A stretch of 64,000 nt of DNA from Sinomicrobium weinanense. GTDB lineage: Bacteria > Bacteroidota > Bacteroidia > Flavobacteriales > Flavobacteriaceae. Both the position numbers and the translations under genes were made by a program. The notes beneath the pieces are model-generated. The model made no database searches and was not told where the DNA came from. It saw only the letters and a program-made list of their open reading frames with translations. This document shows positions 16,522 through 24,731 of the stretch, in pieces (within the stretch, counting starts at the first letter, position 1; each line of letters starts with the position of its first letter). The stretch is from NCBI RefSeq assembly GCF_018863395.1, contig NZ_JAHKRR010000001.1, positions 806,001-870,000 on the forward strand, written 5' to 3'.

Positions 16522-17001
16522 TCCATAAAGCTTATTCCTCCCGGATCGCCCGGCATTTATAATATCTCTATCTATGTTGTAAATACGTGCATAAATTACG
16601 GAGGCGTTTTCCGGGATATTCTGAAAAACTTTTCGAAGTCCGTTTCTCTGTGTGGCTTGGCTGCATATCACCATTCCGTGGAGGTCATAAACACACAGAG
16701 AAAGAAAACGGCATTGCGGCATGGCAGTTACTTTATTGCTCCTTAACGGATCGGCCTGTGCACAATATTTCTAAAGATACCTTTTTGTAATCATTCTTCA
16801 TCGTCCGTAGAACAGAAAAAGATTCGCCTCGCCTTGCGAAATGAGTTTTATAGGTATCGGAAGATTGATCTTAAACATTTTAATCTCCTTCAATCTTACG
16901 GCGTAGCCGGGTCAATTTCCTATCAATCTTTTAACCCTGCCTTTATACCACCGCCTTTTACCTCGCAGAAAAATGTTTGCTGTTAAATAAAATACAATTG
17001 T
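16522..17001. other. 480-bp intergenic stretch with two repeat structures
   Basis: No convincing gene. It holds a 12-bp perfect inverted repeat (TTTCTCTGTGTG at 16643-16654 with its complement at 16692-16703, 37-nt loop) and copy B of the 77-bp repeat. The rest is featureless. A 67-codon open frame at 16587 overlaps the inverted repeat and has no coding character. Confidence 0.6.
16859..16936. repeat. 77-bp dispersed repeat, copy B
   Basis: Runs from GGAAGATTGATCTTAAACAT to CTATCAATCTTTTAACC, with the shared core GGCGTAGCCG. Same orientation as copies A and C. It lies between the cold-shock gene and the HxlR gene. Confidence 0.85.
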
Positions 17002-17047
17002 TTTGTTGACCGCTACATATTATGTAGCTTTGCTACACTAAATGTAG
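17002..17047 (+). promoter_or_regulatory. HxlR promoter with two operator palindromes
   Basis: A -33 TTTG (17002-17005) and a -7 TAGCTTTG (17025-17032) are spaced 19 bp apart, a textbook Bacteroidota promoter. Two palindromes cover it: CTACATA-T-TATGTAG (17013-17027) and CTACA-CTAAA-TGTAG (17033-17047). Their centres are 20 bp apart, two helical turns, so two dimers could sit on one DNA face. Autoregulation by the HxlR protein is the natural reading. Confidence 0.75.
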
Positions 17048-17061
17048 TGAAAGATAAAACT

Positions 17062-17397
17062 ATGGCATTTCCAACACCCGGAAAACCTGTAAGGGGTTCC
17101 AGATCAGGTCAACCGATCATGGCACTTTTCGATCTTTTGGGGCGAAGCTGGGCCATGGGGATCATATGGCATCTCTCGGCAGGCCCCGGTACATTCCGCG
17201 CACTTCAGGAATATTGCGAAACCATTTCTCCGACCACCCTCAACAAGAGAATAAAAGAACTGATACAGGCCCGTATGGTCACAAAGACCCTGGAAGGTTA
17301 TGCCCTTACGGAAACGGGCGAAGAACTTTTTAAAATGCTGTTTCCGCTGGGTAAATGGGCAAAAGATTGGGCACAAAACCTGAAAGAAAACAAATAA
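17062..17397 (+). CDS. HxlR-family transcriptional regulator
   Basis: A 111-residue winged-helix regulator of the HxlR/MarR-like family. The core reads IMALFDLLGRSWAMGIIWHLSAGPGTFRALQEY in layout, then SPTTLNKRIKELIQARMV (recognition helix and wing) and a C-terminal dimer helix. A GTG at 17047 is in frame, but it lies inside the second operator palindrome and close to the start point, so the ATG at 17062 is preferred. The family often senses aldehydes, quinones or redox stress. nudC follows 140 bp downstream and could be co-regulated. Confidence 0.85.
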   Translation: MAFPTPGKPVRGSRSGQPIMALFDLLGRSWAMGIIWHLSAGPGTFRALQEYCETISPTTLNKRIKELIQARMVTKTLEGYALTETGEELFKMLFPLGKWAKDWAQNLKENK

Positions 17398-17536
17398 TAT
17401 GAAATGCCCATAAGCAAAATTGTTATGCCAACCGACATGCTTGTTCCGGGCATTCCATGCTGTGCCGGGTTTGTCGAAACATAACCTGTGAAAATTTATA
17501 GTGAGTTTACCGGGCCGATAAATAAAAAATAAACAG

Positions 17537-18454
17537 ATGAAAGCAGTACAATATTATAGCAATACGGGGTTTGACAGGGCTCCGCACCTCAGGAAAAAGG
17601 AAGGTGAAGTTTTCACCGGCAAAACGATCTACTTGTGGAAAGGTAAAATTTTTACGGATCACAAGGGCAGTCCCTTTGTCCCTTTTACCGGGAAAGAGAG
17701 TGCTCTTTCCGACCGGCTCTTTTTTCTGGGGTGTGAAGGGCATAGTGAAATACTGTGTACCGACCTGTCGCACCTGGAAGACGGGATATTAGGCCATTTT
17801 ACAGGGAAGGGCAGTTTTTACGACCTGCGTGAAATAGCCCATCGGCTGAGCAGAAAAGACGCGGCCGTGCTGGCCTATGCCAAGGGACTTGCGGAATGGA
17901 ATGCCGGGAATGCCTTTTGCGGAACATGCGGGCATAGCACCCGGAGCCTGGAACGGGGACACAGCAGAATATGTGCCAATGCCTCTTGTGCAAGGATCAT
18001 ATATCCACGGATAGACCCGGCTGTTATTGTTTTGATAGAATACCGCCCGGAAAACGGAGAACCCCTGTGCCTTCTCAACCGCGTAAAAACTTCCGACGGG
18101 TATCGCTGTTCTACCTTTGCAGGTTTTGTAGAAGTAGGGGAGAGCCTGGAAAATGCCGTGGTGCGTGAAATGAAGGAAGAAGTGGACGTAGATGTAAAGC
18201 ATATAACCTATGTTGCCTCCCAGCCCTGGCCGTTCCCGTCCTCTGTAATGATCGGTTTTACGGCAGAAGTTAAAACAACAGCATTTTGCGTGGACAACGA
18301 GGAGATCAAGGATGCCGCGTGGTATTCGGCAAAAGAGATCAGGGAATTGGCCGCCAGCGGCCAGCTGGTCCTTTCTAAAAGCGATTCTATCGCCCGGTCC
18401 CTTATAGAGCATTGGGTAGAAAATAACGAATGCGTTGAAAGCAAGGTCCGATAG
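17537..18454 (+). CDS. nudC: NAD(+)/NADH diphosphatase (decapping-type Nudix)
   Basis: A 305-residue NudC. A zinc ribbon is formed by Cys128, Cys131, Cys146 and Cys151. The Nudix box runs GFVEVGESLENAVVREMKEE (about 196-215), followed by the family-specific SQPWPFPSS motif. The enzyme cleaves NADH to NMNH and AMP and in E. coli also removes NAD caps from RNA. It is separated by 34 bp from the DinB gene in the same direction. Confidence 0.93.
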   Translation: MKAVQYYSNTGFDRAPHLRKKEGEVFTGKTIYLWKGKIFTDHKGSPFVPFTGKESALSDRLFFLGCEGHSEILCTDLSHLEDGILGHFTGKGSFYDLREIAHRLSRKDAAVLAYAKGLAEWNAGNAFCGTCGHSTRSLERGHSRICANASCARIIYPRIDPAVIVLIEYRPENGEPLCLLNRVKTSDGYRCSTFAGFVEVGESLENAVVREMKEEVDVDVKHITYVASQPWPFPSSVMIGFTAEVKTTAFCVDNEEIKDAAWYSAKEIRELAASGQLVLSKSDSIARSLIEHWVENNECVESKVR

Positions 18455-18488
18455 ATAGGAGTAAAAATCAAAATATTATATCGTTGCC

Positions 18489-19013
18489 ATGCGGATCATA
18501 AATAAACCACTGCCCGAAGAATACCCCGACTACATCTGTATTTACATGGACCTGCTCGGAGAGGACGGAAAAATACTGGAACACCTGGAACAGAATTTTT
18601 CAGAGATCCGGGATTTTATTTACCGGCTGCCCGAAGAAAAGCTGTATTACAGGTACGATACCGGTAAATGGACCATAAAGGAAATCCTGGTACACCTCAT
18701 AGATGACGAACGTATTTTTGCCTACCGGGCACTCCGTTATGCCAGGAATGACGATACCCCTCTTCACGGTTTTGAACAGAATTCCTATGCTCGATATTCC
18801 GAAGCAGGATCCCGAAGCCTGGAAAGTATTTTTTCCGAATACGAAGCCGTAAGGAAAGCCACCATAACCCTTTTCGAAAACCTGCCCAAAACCGCATTGG
18901 ACAGGGGAGGGCGTTCCGCGAGCGGGCTGTACTGGAGTGTCCGCGCGCTGGTATATCATATTGCCGGTCACGAACTGCGCCATTTCAATATCATTAAGGA
19001 GAGATATCTGTAA
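18489..19013 (+). CDS. DinB-family protein
   Basis: A 174-residue four-helix DinB/YfiT-fold protein. The metal-binding histidines are visible as LVHLIDDE (about residue 62) and YHIAGHELRH (about 156-165). Proteins of this family include thiol-S-transferases and damage-inducible proteins; the role here is unknown. It is likely co-transcribed with nudC. Confidence 0.85.
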   Translation: MRIINKPLPEEYPDYICIYMDLLGEDGKILEHLEQNFSEIRDFIYRLPEEKLYYRYDTGKWTIKEILVHLIDDERIFAYRALRYARNDDTPLHGFEQNSYARYSEAGSRSLESIFSEYEAVRKATITLFENLPKTALDRGGRSASGLYWSVRALVYHIAGHELRHFNIIKERYL

Positions 19014-19145
19014 GGGATTCGTTTCCCGGTGAAAAAATTTAGACAGTTCCTTAAAATATTTTAAGAACAGATCCGACTATAATAATATACCCCGCTTGTT
19101 ATCCGGGGCAGATGAAAAAGAGATTTGTTCTAAAAATATTCTGCT

Positions 19146-19751
19146 ATGAAAAAGGTACCTGTTTTAAATCCGGCCCGGAGATTCCCCGACACTTCTGCCG
19201 AGAAAAAAGGGATCATCATTATTCCGGATATTAGTGGTTTTACCAGTTTTGTTCGCGATATCGATGCCGTGACCGGAAAATACATTATACAGGATTTGCT
19301 TTCTTCCATAATAAACAGCAATATCCTCAATCTTAAAGTTTCCGAAATAGAAGGAGATGCCGTATTGTTTTACGGTTACACCATGCCCCCGGATATGCAG
19401 TGGATCATGCGGCAATACGAGATCATGCTCAGGAGTTTTAACCAGAGACTGTCCCGGCTGGAAAAGTATGTAGGCAGAAAAATTGACCTTTCACTGAAAC
19501 TGATCGCACATTACGGCTCATTTGCCGAATACAGTATAGGTAAATTCCGGAAATTGTATGGAAACGTGGTCGTGGAAGCCCACCAGTTACTCAAAAACCC
19601 GATAAAGAGCAATACCTATATATTGATGTCCGACAGCCTGGTAAAAGCCCTGTCCCCGGCACTGGACTATCGGCCGTTGCACGAAATGAACGGTAGCCTG
19701 AAGGATATTGGCTATACGTATTACAACTATGCCCCCGTACGGATTCAGTAA
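19146..19751 (+). CDS. DUF2652 protein (cyclase-like fold)
   Basis: A 201-residue protein of the DUF2652 family, related to class III nucleotidyl cyclases. The segment IIIIPDISGFTSFVRDID resembles the first metal-binding aspartate motif, and VSEIEGDAVLFYG the second (E-GDA in place of GD). A complete set of cyclase base-recognition residues is not apparent, so catalysis is doubtful. A 13-bp inverted repeat follows the stop. Confidence 0.75.
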   Translation: MKKVPVLNPARRFPDTSAEKKGIIIIPDISGFTSFVRDIDAVTGKYIIQDLLSSIINSNILNLKVSEIEGDAVLFYGYTMPPDMQWIMRQYEIMLRSFNQRLSRLEKYVGRKIDLSLKLIAHYGSFAEYSIGKFRKLYGNVVVEAHQLLKNPIKSNTYILMSDSLVKALSPALDYRPLHEMNGSLKDIGYTYYNYAPVRIQ

Positions 19752-19813
19752 TCGGTAATTCGGTAATCGGTAATCAGTATCTGGTTTATCAAAAAAATAC
19801 ACCGATTACCGAA
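19746..19813. repeat. CGGTAAT repeat with 13-bp inverted repeat
   Basis: Short tandem words CAGTAAT, CGGTAATT, CGGTAAT, CGGTAAT, CAGTAT run from 19746 to 19780. TTCGGTAATCGGT (19759-19771) pairs perfectly with 19801-19813 across a 29-nt loop. It sits directly after the DUF2652 gene and probably serves as its transcription end, although no clear U-tract follows. Confidence 0.6.
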
Positions 19814-19872
19814 CACAGGTGTCTTCCGTGAAACTTTAACCTCCAAACATTTTAATTCCGTGGCGTTTTTGC

Positions 19873-19880
19873 TAACTTTG
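19873..19880 (+). promoter_or_regulatory. -7 element (TAACTTTG) for aconitase
   Basis: An exact TANNTTTG match about 84 bp before the preferred aconitase ATG at 19964. A TTTA 18 bp upstream is the best -33 candidate. Confidence 0.5.
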
Positions 19881-19963
19881 AGAAGAATGTTTCCCGTAAT
19901 ATGCGAAATACCGGGATGTTTCCATCAGTCTTTTCAAACCCTTTTATAACCAAATCATATATT

Positions 19964-21934
19964 ATGCCGGCATTGAACGTAGCGCAAAAACTTATTCGTT
20001 CTCATCTTATCGAGGGTGAAATGATCCCCGGAAAGGAAATCGGGTTAAAAATAGACCAGGCCCTGATGCAGGATGCCACGGGTACCCTGGTGCAACTGGA
20101 ACTGGAAGCGATGAACCTCAAACGTGCCAAAACGGAAGTTGCGGTTCAGTATGTAGACCACAACCTGCTGCAAACGGATTTCAGGAATGCAGACGACCAT
20201 TTGTTCCTCCATTCCGCAGCGCAGAAATTCGGATTGTGGTTCAGCCGTCCCGGGAACGGAGTAAGCCATCCTGTACATATGGAACGTTTCGGAAAGCCCG
20301 GGAAAACCCTGGTTGGGTCGGATAGCCATACCTGTGCTGCCGGATCGCTGGGTATGCTGGCTATCGGAACAGGAGGGCTGGATGTAGCGGCAGCCATAGC
20401 CGGACAACCCTATTATGTGAAAATGCCAAAAGTTATGGGGGTAAAGCTCACCGGGACATTACCGCCCTGGGTGAGCGCCAAGGATGTGGTCCTGGAAATG
20501 CTTCGCCGCCATGACGTCAAAGGCGGGGTAGGCAAGATCATAGAATATTACGGGGACGGCCTTAAACACCTTAGTGCGATGGACAGGCATGTCATTGCCA
20601 ATATGGGGGCTGAACTCGGAGCTACCGCAACCGTATTTCCCAGTGATGAAGAAACCCGGCATTTCCTGAGATCACAGGAAAGGGAAGATGACTGGACGGA
20701 ATTAAAGGCCGACGAAGGTGCGGAGTACGACCTGCACGATGAGATTGTTCTCGACGAACTCATTCCGCTTATTGCGTTGCCCACCAGTCCGGGAAATGTA
20801 GTTCCCGTTCGCGAGGTAGAAGGAAAACCCATCAGCCAGGTGGTCATCGGTTCCTCCGCCAATCCCGGCCTGCGCGATTTCTGGATCGCAGCCGAAATTG
20901 TAAAGGATAAATTTGCCAGCCCGGATGTTTCCTTTGACATCAATCCCACCTCCAGACAAATTATTCAAAACATGATCGATAACCGGGCCTTTGCCAATCT
21001 TATCAAGGCAGGAGCCCGTTTTCACCAGTCCGGTTGTATGGGATGTATCGGTATGGGGCAGGCACCTGCGTCGGGGACCATAAGCCTGCGGACCATGCCG
21101 AGAAATTTTCCCGACCGTTCAGGAACAAAGGACGACCAGGTTCACCTGTGCAGTCCTGAAACCGCAGCCGCATCTGCCCTTACCGGGAAAATAACCGATC
21201 CCCGTGATATGGAAAAATTATACGGGATGACCTACCCGGAATACCGCTCCCCGGAAAAAGAGATCATCAACACCGATATGCTGGTCGCTCCTCCCGAAAA
21301 TGGGGAAGGGATCGTGCTCAAAAAAGGCCCCAACATCAAATCCCTGCCGCAGATATCTCCTTTACGCGACAATTACGAGGTTCCGGTATTGCTGAAAATG
21401 GGAGATAACATATCTACGGACGAGATCCTGAAAGCAGGGGCAGAAGTATTGCCTTTCCGGAGCAACCTGCCGGAGATCAGTAAATTTGCCTACATAGTGA
21501 TCGATGAGACCTTTTATGACCGCGCGATGAAAAGCAAAGAGGAATTTGGCGGACATATCGTAGTTGCAGCCGACAACTACGCCCAGGGGTCCAGCAGGGA
21601 ACACGCTGCCATAGCGCCGAAATATCTCGGCCAAGTGGCTGTCATCGCTAAAAGCTATGCGCGCATCGCCTGGCAAAACCTCGTGAATTTCGGTATCCTT
21701 CCCCTCGAATTTGTGAATAACAACGATTACGACAAAATAGACCAGGGAGACATGGTGGGTTTCAAAAACCTGGTAGCGAATGTAAAGAACCGGGAAGATA
21801 TTGAAGTGAAAATTGTAAAAAAAGATGGAAAGACCTTAACGGTACCTACGAAACACTCCCTCAGCGACCGGCAGATACGGGTGTTGCTCGTAGGAGGGAT
21901 CATCAATGATTTTAAACAAAAACTGGCAGATTAA
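19964..21934 (+). CDS. Aconitate hydratase, Aquifex type
   Basis: A 656-residue aconitase, converting citrate to isocitrate via cis-aconitate. Cluster cysteines appear in GSDSHTCAAGSLGML and in SGCMGCIGMGQAP, where two cysteines are three apart. The C-terminal swivel domain has VVAADNYAQGSSREHAA, the substrate-binding Ser-Arg loop. At about 656 residues it fits the short 'Aquifex-type' group better than the roughly 755-residue form usual in Bacteroidota. The frame opens at 19901, but MPALNVAQKLI at 19964 is the typical family start. Confidence 0.85.
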   Translation: MPALNVAQKLIRSHLIEGEMIPGKEIGLKIDQALMQDATGTLVQLELEAMNLKRAKTEVAVQYVDHNLLQTDFRNADDHLFLHSAAQKFGLWFSRPGNGVSHPVHMERFGKPGKTLVGSDSHTCAAGSLGMLAIGTGGLDVAAAIAGQPYYVKMPKVMGVKLTGTLPPWVSAKDVVLEMLRRHDVKGGVGKIIEYYGDGLKHLSAMDRHVIANMGAELGATATVFPSDEETRHFLRSQEREDDWTELKADEGAEYDLHDEIVLDELIPLIALPTSPGNVVPVREVEGKPISQVVIGSSANPGLRDFWIAAEIVKDKFASPDVSFDINPTSRQIIQNMIDNRAFANLIKAGARFHQSGCMGCIGMGQAPASGTISLRTMPRNFPDRSGTKDDQVHLCSPETAAASALTGKITDPRDMEKLYGMTYPEYRSPEKEIINTDMLVAPPENGEGIVLKKGPNIKSLPQISPLRDNYEVPVLLKMGDNISTDEILKAGAEVLPFRSNLPEISKFAYIVIDETFYDRAMKSKEEFGGHIVVAADNYAQGSSREHAAIAPKYLGQVAVIAKSYARIAWQNLVNFGILPLEFVNNNDYDKIDQGDMVGFKNLVANVKNREDIEVKIVKKDGKTLTVPTKHSLSDRQIRVLLVGGIINDFKQKLAD

Positions 21935-22023
21935 ATAAACGGACAAACTAAAATATTTGACAAAAAAATGCCATTTGATTTTCAATCTGCCTGGTAAATA
22001 CTTCCCTGAATTTTTCCCCGGAT

Positions 22024-22061
22024 GGCGCTGATTTTCGCAGAAAGCAATAAAAATCAGCGCC
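22024..22061. repeat. CGCAGA-type hairpin repeat, copy 1
   Basis: A perfect 12-bp stem GGCGCTGATTTT (22024-22035) with AAAATCAGCGCC (22050-22061) and the loop CGCAGAAAGCAATA. A near-copy with the same loop start is at 63701-63738. It lies 89 bp after the aconitase stop. Probably both a dispersed repeat and a transcription end. Confidence 0.7.
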
Positions 22062-22126
22062 TATTTACGAGATCTGCGGGCTGTATTTTTCATGCAATAA
22101 ATTAAAGTCATTGTTTTATGAAGCCT

Positions 22127-22687
22127 CTATATCCCTTTGTTTCTCATTCCATTAATGGTCCGGTTCAGGCTTCTCAACGTCACCCCGAGATAGTTGGCAA
22201 TATCCCGCTTGGCAATCACATCGATAAGCCGGGGAAATTGTTTTTTTAACCGGAGCAGGTTATCCTCTATGGCGTGCGATTGGTGGTAGGAATGCCGTAT
22301 GGCCGTGTAGTGCACTTTGGAGGCAAGAGCTTTAAGGATTAATTCGTTGAATTTTTTATCAGTTTGCAATAATTCCCCGAAACGGTCGCCCGGAATTTTA
22401 CAGACTTCCGTATCCGTAATGGTTTCCAGGGCACAGAAGCTCGGATTACCGTTCAGTACTTCGATTTCCCCGAAGATCTCGCCTTCACCAAAAAACTCCT
22501 GGATAAAATCGTTGCCGTTGTCTTCGGTCAGGTAGCATTTTACGATACCGCTTTTTACAATGCGGACAGAAAGCACCCTTTTCTTCTGGCCAATGATCTC
22601 TTCCCCGGGACCGTAGGTCTCACAGGTGATGCCCGAATCTTGCAGTTCGGTAATGTATTGTAATAATTCCCTGTTGATGCGTATCAT
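22127..22687 (-). CDS. Crp/Fnr-family transcriptional regulator
   Basis: A 186-residue regulator with an N-terminal cyclic-nucleotide-binding-like beta roll (FGEGEIFGEIEVLNGNPSFCALETITDTEV) and a C-terminal winged helix (RDIANYLGVTLRSLNRTI). No FNR-type cysteine cluster is visible at the N-terminus. The frame reaches a TTG at 22699, but the ATG at 22687 is preferred. A -7 TACTTTTG lies on the minus strand at 22724-22717, and two palindromes flank it, pointing to autoregulation and possibly control of the divergent HD gene. Confidence 0.85.
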   Translation of the reverse strand: MIRINRELLQYITELQDSGITCETYGPGEEIIGQKKRVLSVRIVKSGIVKCYLTEDNGNDFIQEFFGEGEIFGEIEVLNGNPSFCALETITDTEVCKIPGDRFGELLQTDKKFNELILKALASKVHYTAIRHSYHQSHAIEDNLLRLKKQFPRLIDVIAKRDIANYLGVTLRSLNRTINGMRNKGI

Positions 22688-22693
22688 AATATG

Positions 22694-22742
22694 GGACAAA
22701 TGTCCTTTTTCATTATCAAAAGTAATGTTTCCTTTGCAAAGG
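22694..22742. promoter_or_regulatory. Crp-type operators and promoter
   Basis: Two 12-bp palindromes: GGACA-AA-TGTCC (22694-22705) and CCTTTGCAAAGG (22731-22742). The minus-strand -7 TACTTTTG (22724-22717) lies between them, so the first falls just downstream of the expected start point and the second in the -7/-33 spacer. Confidence 0.55.
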
Positions 22743-22773
22743 ATAAAACTTAGACAGTTTCTAAGAATAGTAA

Positions 22774-23394
22774 ATGCAAATAACTCAAAACAATCGTCCT
22801 ATGCCATCCAACAGATTAGCAGCACAGATAGCGTTTATCCATGAGATCGACAAACTGAAATATATCCGGCGCAAGACCCGGCTGTTCAACAGTGACAGGA
22901 ATGAAAACGATGCCGAACATAGCTGGCACCTGGCCGTGATGGCCATAGTACTTGCCGAGCATGCCGACGAAGACATAGACCTGCTTAAAGTACTTAAAAT
23001 GGTACTGATACACGATATTGTGGAAATAGATGCCGGAGACACTTTTCTTTTCGATACCGTAAAAGGCCACGACAATACAGAAGAAGAACTGGAAGCCGCA
23101 AAAAGGATATTCGGCGTGCTCCCCGAAGATCAGGCCGAAGAACTCATTAAAATATGGCAGGAATTCGAAGCCAGAAATTCCCCGGAAGCAAAATTTGCCA
23201 GAACACTGGACAGGTTTGAACCGGTACTGCAAAACATTTCCAACAAGGGCGGTACCTGGGCCGAGTTTGACATCAGTTATCCGAAAGTCATGGAAAAAGT
23301 AAAAGTGATCAAAAATGGTTCTGCCAGGATCTGGGACTATTCAGAAGCCCGGATCCGGGAGAGTGTGGACCAAGGCATATTAAGAGAACAGTAA
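22774..23394 (+). CDS. HD-domain nucleotidase-like protein (YfbR/HDDC2 type)
   Basis: A 206-residue HD-superfamily hydrolase. The metal residues are in NDAEHSWHLAVMA (His), LIHDIVEIDAGD (HD pair) and a C-terminal Asp in ARTLDRFEP. The layout matches YfbR/HDDC2 5'-deoxynucleotidases, which release deoxynucleosides from dNMPs; this agrees with the nucleoside-salvage genes elsewhere in the window but is not proof. The ATG at 22801 (MPSNRLAAQ) is an alternative start. It is divergent from the Crp gene. Confidence 0.85.
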   Translation: MQITQNNRPMPSNRLAAQIAFIHEIDKLKYIRRKTRLFNSDRNENDAEHSWHLAVMAIVLAEHADEDIDLLKVLKMVLIHDIVEIDAGDTFLFDTVKGHDNTEEELEAAKRIFGVLPEDQAEELIKIWQEFEARNSPEAKFARTLDRFEPVLQNISNKGGTWAEFDISYPKVMEKVKVIKNGSARIWDYSEARIRESVDQGILREQ

Positions 23395-23450
23395 ATGTAA
23401 AGAGCTACGGATAAGCGTATATTTCATGTGTATATTTTTTAACAATCATT

Positions 23451-24638
23451 ATGTCCCAATTTGCATTTAGCAGCCCTGTATACAATTTTCGCTTCGGCCT
23501 GGTTTGTCTCAGTTCATTGTTGTTCTCCTCCAGTTACAATATGCTTATTCCCGAACTTCCGGCCTACCTGAGCAGGCTGGGAGGTGCGGAATACAAAGGA
23601 CTGATCATTTCCCTTTTTACGCTCACTGCCGGGTTGTCCCGCCCTTTTAGCGGCAGGTTAACAGATACTATTGGCCGTATTCCCGTGATGATCGCGGGAG
23701 GTATTGTCTGCCTTGTATGCGGACTGTTCTATCCGGTGCTGGGAAGTGTTTCGGGCTTTTTGTTCCTGCGCCTTGTACACGGATTTTCCACGGGATTCAA
23801 CCCTACGGCCACAGCAGCATATGTAGCAGATATCATCCCCAGAGAGCGATGGGGGGAGGCCCTGGGGTTGCAGGGCCTCTGTTTTAGCCTGGGTTTTGCC
23901 CTTGGGCCTGCCATAGGCAGTCTTGTTAAGCTGCATTATTCCTTTGATATCCTGTTTTACACTTCCTCAGTCTTTGCATTGCTCTCGGTTGTTATACTGG
24001 TAAACATGAAAGAAACCCTTGGCCATAAGCAAAACTTTAACCCGGGGCTGCTACGGATCACAAAAAGAGATATTATTGCGCCCGAAGTATTGCCCGCAGC
24101 TATGATCACCTTTTTTTCCTATGTGGCCTTCGGTATTATTCTCACCCTGATCCCTGACTGGAGCGAACACCTGGGGATATCCAATAAAGGAGCGTTTTTT
24201 ATCGCTTTTACCATATCTTCCCTGACTGTCCGTATCATCGCCGGCAAGGTTTCCGATAAAGTCGGGCGGCCACCGGTCATATATGTAGGGCTGGTCTTTC
24301 TGTTTGTTGCTCTTCTGCTTATAGGTTATTCCGGCTCATTTGCCGGGTTGATGACCGGTTCTGCCGTTTACGGTATGGCCATGGGTATATTGCCCCCGAC
24401 CTTAAATGCCTGGACCATAGACATGAGCCTTGAAGGACAACGGGGAAGGGCACTGGCTACAAGATATATTGCCCTGGAAGCGGGAATCGGACTGGGAGCG
24501 TTTTTTTCCGGTTGGTATTATTCAGATATCATTAACAGGATCCCCGCGATCATGTATACCGCCGCAGTTATCCCGCTGATAGCCCTGGGGTATATGTGGT
24601 ATCTGCGATATCGCCGCGCGGAGGTAAAGCATCGGTAA
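23451..24638 (+). CDS. MFS transporter
   Basis: A 395-residue major facilitator with about 12 membrane segments. The MFS signature GRLTDTIGRIPVMI lies in the loop between helices 2 and 3 (about residues 70-83), with the equivalent GKVSDKVGRPPVIY in the second half. The N-terminal half is typical of drug-efflux-type carriers. The substrate is unknown. It follows the HD gene by 56 bp. Confidence 0.9.
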   Translation: MSQFAFSSPVYNFRFGLVCLSSLLFSSSYNMLIPELPAYLSRLGGAEYKGLIISLFTLTAGLSRPFSGRLTDTIGRIPVMIAGGIVCLVCGLFYPVLGSVSGFLFLRLVHGFSTGFNPTATAAYVADIIPRERWGEALGLQGLCFSLGFALGPAIGSLVKLHYSFDILFYTSSVFALLSVVILVNMKETLGHKQNFNPGLLRITKRDIIAPEVLPAAMITFFSYVAFGIILTLIPDWSEHLGISNKGAFFIAFTISSLTVRIIAGKVSDKVGRPPVIYVGLVFLFVALLLIGYSGSFAGLMTGSAVYGMAMGILPPTLNAWTIDMSLEGQRGRALATRYIALEAGIGLGAFFSGWYYSDIINRIPAIMYTAAVIPLIALGYMWYLRYRRAEVKHR

Positions 24639-24703
24639 TAAACCACTTACAGTAAAAGTACAAATAAATCGCGGGAAAACTTCGTCAAATAAATCGTTTG
24701 CAA

Positions 24704-24711
24704 TACATTTG
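24704..24711 (+). promoter_or_regulatory. -7 element (TACATTTG) for tamB
   Basis: An exact TANNTTTG match 21 bp before the TTG start of tamB, which predicts a short leader and supports that start. Confidence 0.45.
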
Positions 24712-24731
24712 ATATTCAGTTTGCGAATGAT

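Noticed and set aside
16587-16790. 67-codon frame after the cold-shock gene
   Set aside because: It overlaps a 12-bp inverted repeat and has no promoter or recognisable protein character.
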